This document shows positions 34,220 through 44,440 of a stretch of DNA of 64,000 nucleotides, piece after piece. Position 1 is the first letter of the stretch; every line of letters starts with the position of its first letter. The position numbers were made by a program, and so were the translations under genes. Source of the stretch: Batillaria attramentaria (taxonomy: Eukaryota > Mollusca > Gastropoda > Batillariidae). The notes beneath the pieces were generated by a model, which had not been told where the DNA came from, ran no database searches, and saw nothing but the letters and a program-made list of their open reading frames with translations. Location: the NCBI GenBank assembly GCA_018292915.2, contig JACVVK020000219.1, positions 107,501 to 171,500 on the forward strand, in the 5' to 3' direction.

Positions 34220-34366
34220 ATGAAAGACGTGTATTATGGAAGCGTGGCTTGTGTGAGCGTCCAAGATGTGCCTAAGATGGAGGCGGTACGGAGGATGTGG
34301 CAGTATGGTCAGCAGACCTCACCACCTTCTCACTCCATGAGTCTTCGCCATGATTACCTGGACATG
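34220..34366 (+). CDS. Candidate alternative first coding exon of the same gene
   Basis: 49 codons starting at ATG 34220 (context CAAAATGA) and ending in phase 0 at CTGGACATG|GTGAGT. An in-frame TAA lies upstream at 34175-34177. The peptide MKDVYYGSVACVSVQDVPKM continues EAVRRMWQYGQQTSPP and is not repeat-like. As an internal exon using the only nearby acceptor (CTGCAG| at 34194) it would be 172 nt with the wrong entry phase for exon 9, so a first exon is the better reading. Phase 0 matches what the next MCF2L exon needs after exon 9. The product would lack the CRAL-TRIO domain. I do not recognise the peptide. An unrelated gene beginning here is the main alternative. Confidence 0.45.
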
Positions 34367-34383
34367 GTGAGTTGTATAGAGGA

Positions 34384-34470
34384 GATGATGATGATGATGA
34401 TGACGACGACGACGACGATGATGATGGTGGTGGTGGTGGTGATGGTGATGATGGGTGATGATGATGATGG
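34384..34470. repeat. (ATG)n/(ACG)n/(GGT)n trinucleotide tract
   Basis: Begins 18 bp after the donor of the alternative exon. Confidence 0.9.
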
Positions 34471-34473
34471 GTG

Positions 34474-34709
34474 AGGGTGGGCGGGTGTTTGGGAGTTTAA
34501 CGTCCTTTTCCACGACATAAGGCTGATACCAAAGACGGAGCAACGATAACAAATAATTATTTGGTCCCAGCCGAGATTCGAACTCACGACCCGAGCATTG
34601 AAAGTCCAACGCTCGACCATTCGGCCACAAATATTTGGCCCCAGCCGGGATTCGAACTCACGACCCGAGCATTGAAAGTCCAACGCTCTACCATTCGGCC
34701 ACCCCGGCT
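34474..34709 (-). mobile_element. SINE with duplicated tRNA-like head
   Basis: On the minus strand, a complete head (about 34629-34709: CGGGGTGGCCGAATGG, TTTCAAT, GTTCGAATCCC, GGGGCCAAATATTTG) is followed by a second head lacking the first bases (about 34555-34628) and then one body and (CACC)n end. ATGATGGGTG flanks both sides, though within ATG-rich sequence. Confidence 0.85.
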
Positions 34710-34814
34710 GCTTTATGATGGGTGGTGGTGGTGGCACCTAATACATACACTTTACTGCCCTCTAAGAGGTATCTGAAGATCGGCAAATGGGGCCGGTAGA
34801 GGGGTGTAGTATAT

Positions 34815-34870
34815 GCTGTCGTGGTGGTGGCGGTGGTGGTGGTGATGATGATGATGATGATGATGATGAT
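34815..34870. repeat. (GGT)n(GAT)n trinucleotide tract
   Basis: About 34820-34870. Confidence 0.9.
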
Positions 34871-35130
34871 TTGTAGGATGCTCTAAACACTTCCATGCAG
34901 AGAGCAAGCTCGCTGCGCTCTGGGACAGGTCGTGGTGGTAGAAGGGAAAAACTAAGAGAACAGTATCCAGAGGGGGAAAAATGACAGGAGATCTGTCTTC
35001 ATGTTGTGCCTGAAGTTGTCGCTATACAGGCGCTGATTTTGAGGCGAACTAGATGGCCTTGATCTGCCTGCCGTCGCACGGACGGGAAAGCCAGAATTTG
35101 AAGGGCCTTTTTTTTTTTTTTTTTTTTTTT

Positions 35131-35190
35131 CCTGAGTTCGAATCCCGGCTTGGGCCAATTTGTTCTCGTTGCCCCGTCTTTAATTTTTGG
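35131..35190 (+). mobile_element. 5'-truncated SINE fragment after a T-run
   Basis: T-run 35107-35130 then GAGTTCGAATCCCGGCTTGG, GTTCTCGTTGCCCCGTCTTT. Most of the tail is missing. Confidence 0.75.
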
Positions 35191-36155
35191 GCCTTTCTTT
35201 GTTCGCCGCTGCTGTACGAAAATGTTTGTGACGTTCTATAATTATTCACAGGAACGAAGCGAATTTTTTACGTGCTGAATGACGCTGAAGTTGTCTTATG
35301 AAGATAGTTGACAGTTTGCGTAGTTGAGAGCAACATCAACCCTTTTTGTTAGTGTTTTGCTTGAGTGAAATTACCTAGTCCATTGATGCGAATGATTTAG
35401 GATATTATAGTCTACGATATGTGTGAGGTTGCGGCGCTGGCACGTGATAAGTATTGCTGCTTTTTGTGAATCGCTTGAAGGCCATTAGAAAGGGTTGATA
35501 AAAGTGCACGAACACTGTTTTCAGGTTTGTGCAGAATTTCGTTTCAGCTGCTTCAGGCTCCAATAGTGTAGCGTGGAAGTGTGTCACTTGATGAAGGTTG
35601 CATGGCTGTTAAAAACAGTATAGTGTGAGTCATAACCTGCTTTGTACTGCTGCGTGACATCTGTCTTTATCTTTCATGGCGTCCCGCGTTGCGCAACAGC
35701 TGGTAAAGGGGGGAAATTGAAGTGCGTGCGGACCTGAATAATGAAGCGCGTAATCGTTTGCTTTCATGTGCATAAACGTGCGTCCTTCATAATTATTGCT
35801 TTGGTGTGTTAAATCAGCATGAAAAAGATATTTTATTTTGTTTCATTTTATTTATGTATTTTATCTCTTTTTTGAGGAAGGGGGGGGGGGGGGTGCGGCT
35901 GTTCACATTTTATATCTGTAGTGAGTTTATGCAAGTGTATGCTTGCTGCATGATGTACACTAACTTGCTCAATAGAATGGACGTGATTATACTGACTTTT
36001 CCAAAGATACTTAAGTCCCTTTTACTCCCAAGTTTGTATTGTTTTCTTTATATCTTCTGTTCTTTCCTTCCAGTTTTCTTCGATCTCTTGCGGCTGTTCA
36101 CATTTTATATCTGTAGTGAGTTTAGTCAACTGCTTGCTTTGATATGAATTTTATG
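35191..36155. other. Unassigned intron segment
   Basis: GGCTGTTCACATTTTATATC TGTAGTGAGTTTA occurs twice (about 35898 and 36090, period about 192), a diverged local duplication. No gene. Confidence 0.5.
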
Positions 36156-36385
36156 TAGCCTCAGGAGGTTTATAGCGGGCTCTTAATTCAGTCTTACGCA
36201 CTCGAGTCCGACACCCCCCCCCCCCCTGCCCGCTACATGATAAGAGCACTGGAAGCCACTTCAAGCCACTACTACGTAAGGCGCTGGCCTTCCCCGGTAA
36301 GCCCGAGACCCACTGCAGATTGTGGCTTGAAGTGGCTTCTAGTGATCTGAAGATTTCGAGGAAAACTGCGTTTTGCATGAGCTTT
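36156..36385 (+). repeat. Hairpin dispersed repeat, copy 1
   Basis: Contains a perfect 18-bp inverted repeat GAAGCCACTTCAAGCCAC (36252-36269) with 36322-36339, loop 52 nt. Flanking words GAGTCCGACACC, AAGGCG, GCAGATTG, TAGTGATCTGAAGA are shared in the same order with 61855-62060. Confidence 0.8.
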
Positions 36386-37275
36386 ATGAAGAGTTAAGAG
36401 ATACATGGTCAAGTGCGCAAGTTTCTGACCAAGACAACACGACAGACAAAACAGCAGGAAACTTATGCACTCTGCAGTGTTCCTTGTGATTCGAAAATAC
36501 AATTTTTTTTAAGGATCCTTATGTAAATTTGGAGGGTCCACTGGCCATACATCAGATTCTGTCTGTTACGCACAATGGCTCAGCGGAAATGCGATGCTGC
36601 AAGTTTCCGCTGCGAGTTACAGATCGCCGGCTTTTTTGTTCATCGAGTTTCCGGGAGAGGGTTGGGCAAAATACTGTTTGTCACGGCGAGACCAAGAACG
36701 CGCGTCTCTTGTGATGCGCTGTTCTCAGATGTGTGCGTCAGTTTTAAGAGTTTTGTGCGTACAGATACGCACACATGTGAGTAATCGGGAACACTGACGC
36801 TGCACCCAGCACGCTGGGCGTCGGCAGTGAAATCACGTGCTCATACGTCCCTGGATGGGAGGAGTAGCGACAAGAGGTCAGGACTCGAGCCCGTCGTCTC
36901 TCACATCAGCGGACAATGAAACAACTTCACAAGCAGTGGATGGACAGAGCAGGCATGTCATTGTGAGCGGCGCGACACAGTCGCAGGTCTTGGTTTTATC
37001 ACTTTGGCACTTTTGCCCTCTCGGGAACACACGCTAGGCCATAAAACACACCGGGGGAAATAGGTTTTGTGTGTGTGAGTAACTGGACTCCTGGACAAGC
37101 ATTTAGACAAGTTTTATGACCATTTTGTTCTGCCTGAGAGGGCGCGGTTTAGGTGCGGGAGTTTTTGACAGTAGGCTTGGTAGTTCAGCGTAGAGATTCG
37201 ACGTACCCCGTTGTCATAGATGTGGGGAAGCTGTGAATGTCGATGGTTTGGAATAAATCGATAAATAAATATAAA

Positions 37276-37278
<3 letters not shown>

Positions 37279-37363
<85 letters not shown>

Positions 37364-37381
37364 GCGCGCGCGCGCGCGCGC
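37279..37381. repeat. (CA)n followed by (CG)n
   Basis: (CA)n 37279-37349 then a pure (CG)16 at 37350-37381. Confidence 0.95.
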
Positions 37382-37451
37382 TGTAGTTTTGATTATTTCA
37401 GTTTTGTAAGTGAAAGTTTGTGATAAGTCGTGGTTAACAGCACGACATTGT

Positions 37452-37885
37452 ACGTTCGACTCAAAATTACTGTAGACTTTTAACTCCCATCTAGGGTGGG
37501 TGGGTATTTGGGAGTTTAACGCCCTTTTCCACCACGTATGGGTGATATCAAAGACGGGACAACGAGAAAAAGGTCAGCGCAAATAATTATTTGGCCCCAG
37601 CCGGCATTCGAACTCACGACCCGAGCGTTGGGAGTCCAGCACTCTACCGTTCGGCTATCCCTGCTCCCTGTAAACTAGGTTCGACTCAAAATTAATTTAG
37701 ACTTCAAACTCCCATCCAGGTACGGCTGAAAATTACTGTAGACTTTAAACTTCCTCCCAGGTTCGACTGAAAATCACATTAGACTTTAAACTCCCACCCA
37801 GGTTCGACTCAAAATTACTGTAGACTTTAAACTTCCACCCAGGTTCGACTCAAAATTACTTTAGACTTCAAACTCCTATCCGGGT
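37452..37885 (+). repeat. About 42-bp minisatellite, six units, interrupted by a SINE
   Basis: Units of the form GTTCGACTCAAAATTACTGT AGACTTTAAACTCCCACCCAG. One unit at 37452-37493, the SINE, then five units at about 37678-37885. Confidence 0.88.
37496..37668 (-). mobile_element. tRNA-derived SINE, subfamily B, inside the minisatellite
   Basis: Minus-strand copy with GGGAGCAGGGATAGCCGAAC head, TCCCAAC loop and TTTTTCTCGTTG body. Confidence 0.9.
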
Positions 37886-39205
37886 TGTCACGGTGACTTT
37901 ACTCCACAGAATAACCAAACAGAATGGACATTGATAATGGAGGCGATACGGACCCACCCCCAATTCTGTCTCGTAACCCGTTAGGATCACAGGCCATCCA
38001 GGGGGGTTGGGGGAAGGCTGAAACCTCTGACCTTAGAGGATGTGACCCCCACCAGGGCGTGGAAGAAGGGACGCTACGCTAGAGTACCCCAATTATTGTG
38101 CCCCTTTCGTTCGCTCTCTTTTAGGGAGGTCGTTGGCACCCCGGGTGTGCTTTTTCTTTCTTACGGATGCCCTAAGTGTACGGCGTGAAATGGTTTGTCG
38201 GCTGTCTCGTTATTTGTTATCAGTGGGTGTTCGTTCTGTTGCTGCATCTGAAAATGGTCACGGATTTAGGGTATGGGTGAAAGATGATGAAACCAACATA
38301 CCTCGTCACCTCGGGAGGATTTCCAGAAAGATGAAAATGCGTGTGTTGGCTCCTGGGGAAAAAAAAAACTGCTACCACGCCGCATAAACAGTGCGTCGTC
38401 TCAATACGTACGGCCTATGTGCCGTACTGTCTGGTTACCCTAGGGTTCTGGGCCAGGGAGTGTGGGAAAGTCTGGTCGACGAGAACGGCCCCTTGGAGAG
38501 AAGGGTCTTCAGTGAATAGAGCAACAGTCGGCATCATGATATCATGACAAGGGTAATGGATGTGTAGTTTAAGGGGGAGGAGGAGGGGGGTTGGGGGTGG
38601 GTGGCTTGGGTTTGGAAGAGAGAGGTCTGGGATAGGTGAGTGTTTGGAGTCTCCGCGTCTTTTGTCCGCCAGGAGAATGAGTTCACGATTTCAAAGACGG
38701 GCTCACTGGAAAAAGACCTGTGTCAATTTTTTTCCCTCTCGGGATCCGACCAAACTCGGGAACCAAGCCAATGATAAACCTAAAGGTACGACCTAGACCT
38801 CTTAGTCACGTGACTGGGGTTAGATCCGACCCTCCCCCCCCCCCACCCCCGGAACCTGAGTAGGAGTGCTTTTAGGCCGTTGCAGTTCTTGTTTGCACTT
38901 TCAGCAGACGTCAGTGTATTAGAGCCAGAGCTGTGTTTATCATTTAAGATAAACCAGTTTGAGCGTACAGGCTTACCCGCAAGCTTTGCTGCTCCATAGT
39001 TGTCCCGTGTGACGCGAGTATGTTCTTAAATAGTAATCCGAGAAACTACAGTTAAGCACGTAATTGAACCATTTCACCCGTGTTCTCCCTATTTGGCCGC
39101 ATTTTTGAACAGCGCAGTCATAGACAAAGAACCCCACTAACTTCTTGGCCGAAATAAAAGGTTTAAAGGGCGCGGGTAGTTGAAGATTTTCGAGCTGCTT
39201 GTGAT
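37886..39205. other. Unassigned intron segment
   Basis: No gene or known repeat recognised; G-rich tract 38575-38600 and C-run 38827-38850. Confidence 0.35.
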
Positions 39206-39207
39206 TC

Positions 39208-39688
39208 AGTATGCAGGGCCAAGGACACAGATACACAGGGCCTCAAAATGCCTATATATTCCCGATTAGTCTCAGGCATCATAGTCACCCCTAAAAATGC
39301 TTAAATCTAGAAACAATTACTATTATGAACAGACCATTCAAAGGCACGCACTTTACAGGGGTTAAAACAAAAAACAAAAAAATGAATGTCATCTTTCCGC
39401 TCAGGCCTCACTGGAGTAAAGCACGTCTACTTTCTGTTTAGGCCAGAGAGACGGTTCACACAAATCCGCTTGCCTCACTTGTGTCCCACCTCTGTGCAAA
39501 ATGTTCCAGCTTCACTGGCAACTTGCCTCTTGTTTGTGACCGCGTGCCACGCACCTTGACCTACATAACACAAAAATCACGAAAATCACGCGTTTTCTTG
39601 ATAACAAAAATCACTACAGACTAGCACACTTGCCAAACAGGGTACCTCAAATAAACACCAAACACGACCCCACAGTCAGTTTGTATCC
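39208..39688 (+). repeat. Unnamed ~450-bp dispersed repeat, copy 1
   Basis: Shares long ordered blocks with 53146-53582, e.g. ACACAGGGCCTCAAAATGCC, GAACAGACCATTCAAAGGCA, CACGTCTACTTTCTGTTTAG, TACAGACTAGCACAC, CAAATAAACACCA. No ORF of note. Confidence 0.85.
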
Positions 39689-40052
39689 TAAAGCTTGCAG
39701 TCGGCGTTAGTAACCGACCAGCAAGGCCTCCATATCAATTTACGGGTTGACTGGCAAACCGTCCTGCGGCCTTTAACGGTCTGTTGTCTCCAGTGGGCGT
39801 CTGTGTTGTCGCGCGGAACACCTCGGAAAAAGTGCTGGTACAAGCAATTTTGATAGCTGGCGATAGTAGTAGTAGTTTTTATTGGCGCCGAAACCCAACC
39901 CGCCAGTGTTTTCCGTCTTAATGACTGTAATGAATGTCTGTGGTGCGGCAGATGGTTCCAGGGTTCATGTTTCACGGGCACCGGCTGTTGTCTGCGCTTA
40001 TCACTCGGTTGTATTTTGTTCCAGTAATATATCGGAGACGTTTTTACAGAGA

Positions 40053-40223
40053 GGGTGGGTGGATGTTTGGGGGTTTAACGTCCTTTTCCACCACATACGG
40101 GTGATATCAAAGACGGGGCAACGATGAAAAAGCCAGCACAAATATTTGACCCCAGCCGGGACACGAACTCACGACCCGAGCATTAGAGGTCCAACACTCT
40201 ACCATTCGGCCACTCCGGCTCCC
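40053..40223 (-). mobile_element. tRNA-derived SINE, subfamily A, with perfect 14-bp TSD
   Basis: 171 bp between exact CGTTTTTACAGAGA copies at 40039-40052 and 40224-40237. Defines the family ends: GGGGAGCC at 5' and (CACC)n at 3'. Confidence 0.95.
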
Positions 40224-40338
40224 CGTTTTTACAGAGAACAACCTTTTTTAACGTAAGATCAGAAAATAGCGTCTCACTATTTCTGTAAGATATTTTTAGC
40301 TTTCATTTGGGAAGACGTTCCCACAGAGAGATGCCCAA

Positions 40339-40516
40339 GGGGAGCCGGGATAGCCGGATGGTAGAGCGTTGGACTCTCAATGCTCGGGTCGTAAGTTCCA
40401 GTCTCGGCTGGGGTCCAAATATTTGTGCTGGCTTTTTCTCGTTGCCCCGTCTTTGATATCACCCTTACGTGGTGGAAAAGGACGTTAAACCCCTAAACAC
40501 CCCCCACCCTACCCCC
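40339..40516 (+). mobile_element. tRNA-derived SINE, subfamily B
   Basis: GGGGAGCCGGGATAGCCGGA head, TCTCAAT loop, degraded B-box GTTCCAGTCTC, TTTTTCTCGTTGCC body, CACCCCCCACC end. Confidence 0.9.
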
Positions 40517-40894
40517 GGAGAGGCCTAAGAGATGAGTCACGTACATATGAAGAATATCATTTTTTAAAATTAGAAATGCAGGGAAAATATTATACGCAGG
40601 ATGTAGCAGGGGAATTTCGAAAAAAGAAAGAAAAACGACAGTAGACTTTCAGTCTAGCAGAGACATACACAGGTAGTACAAGAGATAGTGAACATTCACT
40701 GTCTCTCTCTGTCATTGCGACGTAAAGGCATTGCGGCAGATTTCACTGAAAGCGTGTAGTCTGTGCACCCAAAACAGTTACTTTGGTCACGTTACGCCAT
40801 TACAGTCCTGTAGGCAAATCAGGACAAGCTGCGGGCGGGCCCATTGTTATAAAACTATGTGAGCGTTTTTTGAAAGCCTGAGTGTATATTTGCA

Positions 40895-41071
40895 CCCCCC
40901 CCCCCCCCCGCTCCCACTGTGCCCCCCCCCCCCCCCCAACAAAAAAAAGAAAAGAAAAAAAAAGCAAAACAAACAGAAAACATCCCCCCACCCCCAAAAA
41001 ATAAATAAATAAATAAATAAATAAAAGAAATAAATAAAATACATAATAAAAATACAAAAATAAAAATAAAA

Positions 41072-41102
<31 letters not shown>

Positions 41103-41130
41103 AAAAAATGAATAAAATAAATAAAATAGA
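40895..41130. repeat. C-runs and (AAAT)n tract
   Basis: C-runs 40896-40937, then A-rich and (AAAT)n 41000-41130. Phe/Tyr/Ile-rich minus-strand frames are artefacts. Confidence 0.93.
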
Positions 41131-41692
41131 AGCATAATAACGTTGAATGCCTCATTCTTACATATCAAACAGTTGCAAACGGTCGCAGTGTCCAAACAGA
41201 GCATCGCTTCAGTCGCAGACAGCGTTAAAGCCTTGACACTGACATTTTACCCCTATTGGCAGCTGGCGTCTAGTGCCTTTAAGTGCCGTCCACCCAGTCA
41301 GCCACACTTGCTGTGTTACAAGAACCCCAATCACTTACACTTCACAGGACACCGTCAAAAGTGATCGGCTTTCAGACGGCCGGCGTCCACGCTTCACTGA
41401 TTTTTCCACGGACAATGGTCACGGTCAACAGAGGCAACGAGCCCTTGTTTGATGGCCCCGCCGCGAACAAAGTGACCGACGTAAATGAAGTGTGTCGGGG
41501 CTGGTCAGGCACCGCTACTTTGGCTCGCACCTTTCGGTCTAACGGTTTCCATGAAGCGTGGCTGACTTACTCTGTTGATCCACCCTGGGGCATTTGGTGT
41601 GGCCCTGGAACAGGTCCACTTCGGTTGTACTGCGTCTTCGGTCTTACTGGACCTGTCCATTTTTCATAAGAACACCATCTTCGTTCATAGCA

Positions 41693-41971
41693 GGGCCCGA
41701 ATGTAAACGTCGAGGTTAATTTAACCCACGGCTACGGGCCTAACCCACACTAGGACAAAAGAAACCGGAAAACAAAATTATATAAAAAAAGGAAGCGACA
41801 AAAGGAAGGGAAAAAACCTTCTATGAAGGCTTAGGCATCTTGCTGGAATGGACCCGCTTCCTGATTTAAAACAAAATACAACAGAAAATGTAACCCAAGA
41901 GCTAGTTTAGTTCGAGGTTAGACTCTAGCCCGGGGCTAAAAGCCCTGACCTCGACTTCCACATGCGGAGCC
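41693..41971 (+). mobile_element. MITE-like element, copy 3
   Basis: About 279 bp, same orientation and termini as copy 1 (GGGCCCGAATGTAAACGTCG ... CACATGCGGAGCC). It has a shorter A-rich interior than copy 1. Confidence 0.7.
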
Positions 41972-42782
41972 TGATCTCCACACACCCCATCATACAAATA
42001 GCGTTGCCTTCGTATATGTTTTCCCCTGATGAAACCTTCTTAAAGTCTTTATGTTCTCAATGAGTTCTCCGAGGGGAAAGGTGCCGCTTTCAAAGCTCTT
42101 ATGCTGTTTGCCAAATGAGTAGATGTTCCTTTTGGTCATTGCGACCATTTTCGTGACTTTGCAGCTTCTAATAGTAGAGAAATATGACTTTCTTTGGCCT
42201 GACGCTTCCATACCTGTACTACACGTCGATACGACCAAGTCGCTAAAAATAGCCACCAATCAGCGCCGTCTAGTTGCTCCTCATTCCGCGCAACCAAATA
42301 ACGTCGTCTGCTGAGTACGCGGTTCGCTTCTGCACGTATGTAGAACAACAGCTTGAGTCACCAACACGGTATCGGGTGCTACATATTGTGTTCCAAGTGG
42401 CTGATTCTGGTGCACGGATTAAACGCACTCGATGAAAAGTTTTCCACAACGTTGTTGTATGCCTGACAAACGTGTTGAGACTTTAACTACATTTTTTTTT
42501 TTAAATATTGGCAACGCCGTTGTCTGAGACTCTTAATGCCTCACCGTTTGACCACCGGCCATATCATGTTAGATGTGTTATCTGTTGCACATGACTATAC
42601 TCAAAGTCGCGTGAATTGACACTTCAGATGGGTGCTAAACGACACTGTTCCTTATGCATGGGAGCGGCCACACGCCTATCAACAGTTTCTGTATCATAAT
42701 TATTTCTTTAATAGAAGTGTACTCAAAATTCACAAGAAGCAAATGCAAAACAACAAAGACAACAGCAAAACAATCGAAAGTA

Positions 42783-42784
<2 letters not shown>

Positions 42785-42827
<43 letters not shown>
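42785..42827. repeat. (GT)n microsatellite
   Basis: About 21 GT units. Confidence 0.95.
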
Positions 42828-42828
<1 letters not shown>

Positions 42829-43000
42829 CATTAGCAACGGCAAGAATCAGCAACATCATCTAGAGGGTTTCTGGCTCAAGGCATTTTTTTTTAACCTTCC
42901 TTCTTCATCTTCCCTTTTCTGACTACAATGATTGTCTTTCTTGTGTGATTTATTTATACCGTGTACAATACGTGTGTACATATTTTTATAGCAGCTTACA

Positions 43001-43790
43001 GATATCAAAAGTAAGTTTGATATATTGACAGTAACAGTCTTTTACAGATATCAAAAGTAAGTTTGATATATTGACAGTAACAGTCTTTTACAGATGTCAA
43101 AAGTAAGTTTGATATATTGACAGTAACAGTCTTTTACAGATGTCAAAAGTAAGTTTGATATATTGACAGTAACAGTCTTTTACAGATGTCAAAAGTAAGT
43201 TTGATATATTGACAGTAACAGTCTTTTACAGATGTCAAAAGTAAGTTTGATATATTGACAGTAACAGTCTTTTACAGATATCAAAAGTAAGTTTGATATA
43301 TTGACAGTAACAGTCTTTTACAGATGTCAAAAGTAAGTTTGATATATTGACAGTAACAGTCTTTTACAGATATCAAAAGTAAGTTTGATATACAGTGTAT
43401 TGACAGTAACAGTCTTTTACAGATGTCAAAAGTAAGTTTGATATATTGACAGTAACAGTCTTTTACAGATGTCAAAAGTAAGTTTGATATATTGACAGTA
43501 ACAGTCTTTTACAGATGTCAAAAGTAAGTTTGATATATTGACAGTAACAGTCTTTTACAGATGTCAAAAGTAAGTTTGATATATTGACAGTAACAGTCTT
43601 TTACAGATGTCAAAAGTAAGTTTGATATATTGACAGTAACAGTCTTTTACAGATGTCAAAAGTAAGTTTGATATATTGACAGTAACAGTCTTTTACAGAT
43701 GTCAAAAGTAAGTTTGATATATTGACAGTAACAGTCTTTTACAGATATCAAAAGTAAGTTTGATATATTGACAGTAACAGTCTTTACACA
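43001..43790 (+). repeat. 46-bp minisatellite, 17 units, with splice-site-like motifs
   Basis: Unit start positions step by 46 from 43001 to 43744 with one 7-bp insertion (near 43392). Each unit carries AGTCTTTTACAG|AT(G/A)TCAAAA|GTAAGTTT and an inverted pair TATCAAA/TTTGATA. Units differ mainly by GATATC versus GATGTC. No spacers, so it is not CRISPR. Confidence 0.97.
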
Positions 43791-44149
43791 CATCGTAGTA
43801 CTTCTCCGGACATATTTGCTGACTGACCGTAGGCTATAGACTCTGTGATTGAACTAAAACACTTCAAGCGAACAAACTAGTCAAGCAAGTGGACTCGACT
43901 ATATATAGTGTGTGTTAACTGTAGGTTCCTCACAGCACAGTGGGAGCAGACCTCAGGCAGCTTACACTCATAAAGCTTTGCGTGTTATGCTTGTAGGTAC
44001 TTTTCGTTGTTTGACGAGCGTGCCTCGGCTCGAAATGGAGAGGAGATTAAAAGGGACAACCCCGCTGCCTAAAACACTGGGGGTCGAAATCACCGGCTAA
44101 GCCGAAAGCTGAAAAGCGTTTCCTTGTGTGCGACATACTGTGCGGCCTT

Positions 44150-44440
44150 GCGACATGAGCCTATAGCGCTCTGAGACTTCTTCATGTCCAGTGTCCGTGT
44201 GGGGGCAGTCTGTGTGTTAAACGACAGTGCGATTGAGCAAGTCAGCGTGATTGTATACGTTTTCTGAAACAGTTGGAAGTTGTGGACTTGATCTGTTGAA
44301 CGACACTTGTGACTGATCGAGTCGGTGTGTAGGTTGGTGTATGTTTCTAGAACATGCGAAGTTGTAGACACATGGTCAGTGTTTTGAACGACAGTTTGAT
44401 TTAGCAGGTCAGCATTTGTATTAGTGTGTTTGTTTTTGAT
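44150..44440 (+). repeat. Degenerate ~80-bp tandem repeat, three units
   Basis: ACGACAGT-like words at 44221, 44300 and 44388, each followed by GAGCAAGTCAGCGT-like sequence and GAAGTTGT. Confidence 0.65.

Noticed and set aside
34195..34366. Internal exon using the CTGCAG acceptor at 34194
   Set aside because: 172 nt would need entry in phase 2, but the preceding exon 9 ends in phase 0; an alternative first exon fits better.
40800..41204. Hydrophobic Phe/Tyr/Ile-rich multi-span membrane protein on the minus strand
   Set aside because: Translation of (AAAT)n; no unique sequence.
43001..43790. 17 near-identical direct repeats as a CRISPR array
   Set aside because: Units are contiguous 46-mers with no variable spacers, in a eukaryotic intron; it is a minisatellite.
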